NCBI GenBank assembly: GCA_024641835.1
Contig: JAHECH010000372.1
Coordinates: forward strand, 1 to 5,243
DNA: 5,243 bases
Reading direction: 5' to 3'
DNA from: Deltaproteobacteria bacterium
GTDB taxonomy: Bacteria > Desulfobacterota > DSM-4660 > Desulfatiglandales > HGW-15
Shown here: one piece after another, positions 5,181-5,243 of the stretch
Position numbering within the stretch: the first letter of the stretch is position 1
Layout: every line of letters starts with the position of its first letter
Made by a program: the position numbers and the translations under genes
The notes under the pieces: model-generated
Seen by the model: the letters and a program-made list of their open reading frames with translations, nothing else
The model's database searches: none
What the model was told of the DNA's origin: nothing

Positions 5181-5243
5181 GTGTCGGGGAAGAAAATGAA
5201 AGGGAGAAAAGACTTGGTTGTCAAGGCCCTTCGTCCTTTTGGG
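5181..5243 (+). CDS. Start of an unidentified protein, cut by the window edge
   Basis: A GTG at 5181 follows a perfect AGGAGG (5167-5172) with an ideal eight-base spacer, and a plausible promoter lies at 5065-5094. The reading frame stays open for all 21 codons to the window edge, beginning MSGKKMKGRKDLVVKALRPF. The N-terminus is strongly basic and shows no signal peptide or recognisable motif. An internal ATG at 5196 is possible but has no comparable binding site. The gene is transcribed away from the amino-acid transporter and shares its control region, so it might encode a related enzyme or regulator, but nothing visible supports a function. Confidence 0.6.
   Translation, partial: MSGKKMKGRKDLVVKALRPFG

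Overview
The window holds an ordinary bacterial chromosomal region. All six complete genes are on the minus strand, in two transcription units, and a seventh gene begins on the plus strand at the right edge. Intermediate base composition, sigma-70-type promoters, Shine-Dalgarno sites and the gene families present suggest a Gram-negative proteobacterium in the broad sense, possibly of the Desulfobacterota/deltaproteobacterial type. That placement is an impression from protein style and is not proven by the sequence.

Right half (about 1952-5027): a complete polar amino-acid ABC importer operon. Transcription runs leftwards from a near-consensus promoter at 4999-5027 (TTGACA, 17-base spacer, TATACT). 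The gene order is periplasmic binding protein (4168-4929), permease A (3406-4074), ATPase (2628-3392), permease B (1952-2626). The last three genes are almost contiguous. The binding protein is set apart by a 93-base gap with two perfect hairpins, a layout expected when the binding protein must be made in excess over the membrane complex. The binding protein should capture an amino acid in the periplasm, the two permeases should form a heterodimeric channel, and the ATPase should drive import. The exact substrate cannot be read from the sequence.

Left half (about 511-1748): a two-gene unit with its own promoter (1721-1748) and a leader of about 180 bases. It encodes a small two-CBS-domain protein (1130-1534) and a DUF47/PhoU-like protein (511-1140). 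The genes overlap by 11 bases, so their translation is probably coupled. DUF47 proteins usually accompany a Pit-type phosphate permease; none is present here.

Non-coding stretches: 1-510 and 1749-1951 contain no credible gene but carry related degenerate repeats. A 43-base unit occurs at 371-413 and 1818-1860, the last 22 positions being identical. The block 1-424 also has nested inverted repeats. These look like decayed dispersed or mobile-element-derived sequence.

Right edge (5065-5243): a divergent plus-strand promoter, a perfect AGGAGG ribosome binding site and a GTG start at 5181 open a gene that runs off the window. It is too short to identify.

I see no phage, CRISPR, toxin or defence system and no convincing new enzyme system. 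The points most worth a second look are the repeat family, the CBS/DUF47 pair without a transporter, the double hairpin inside the operon and the divergent control region.
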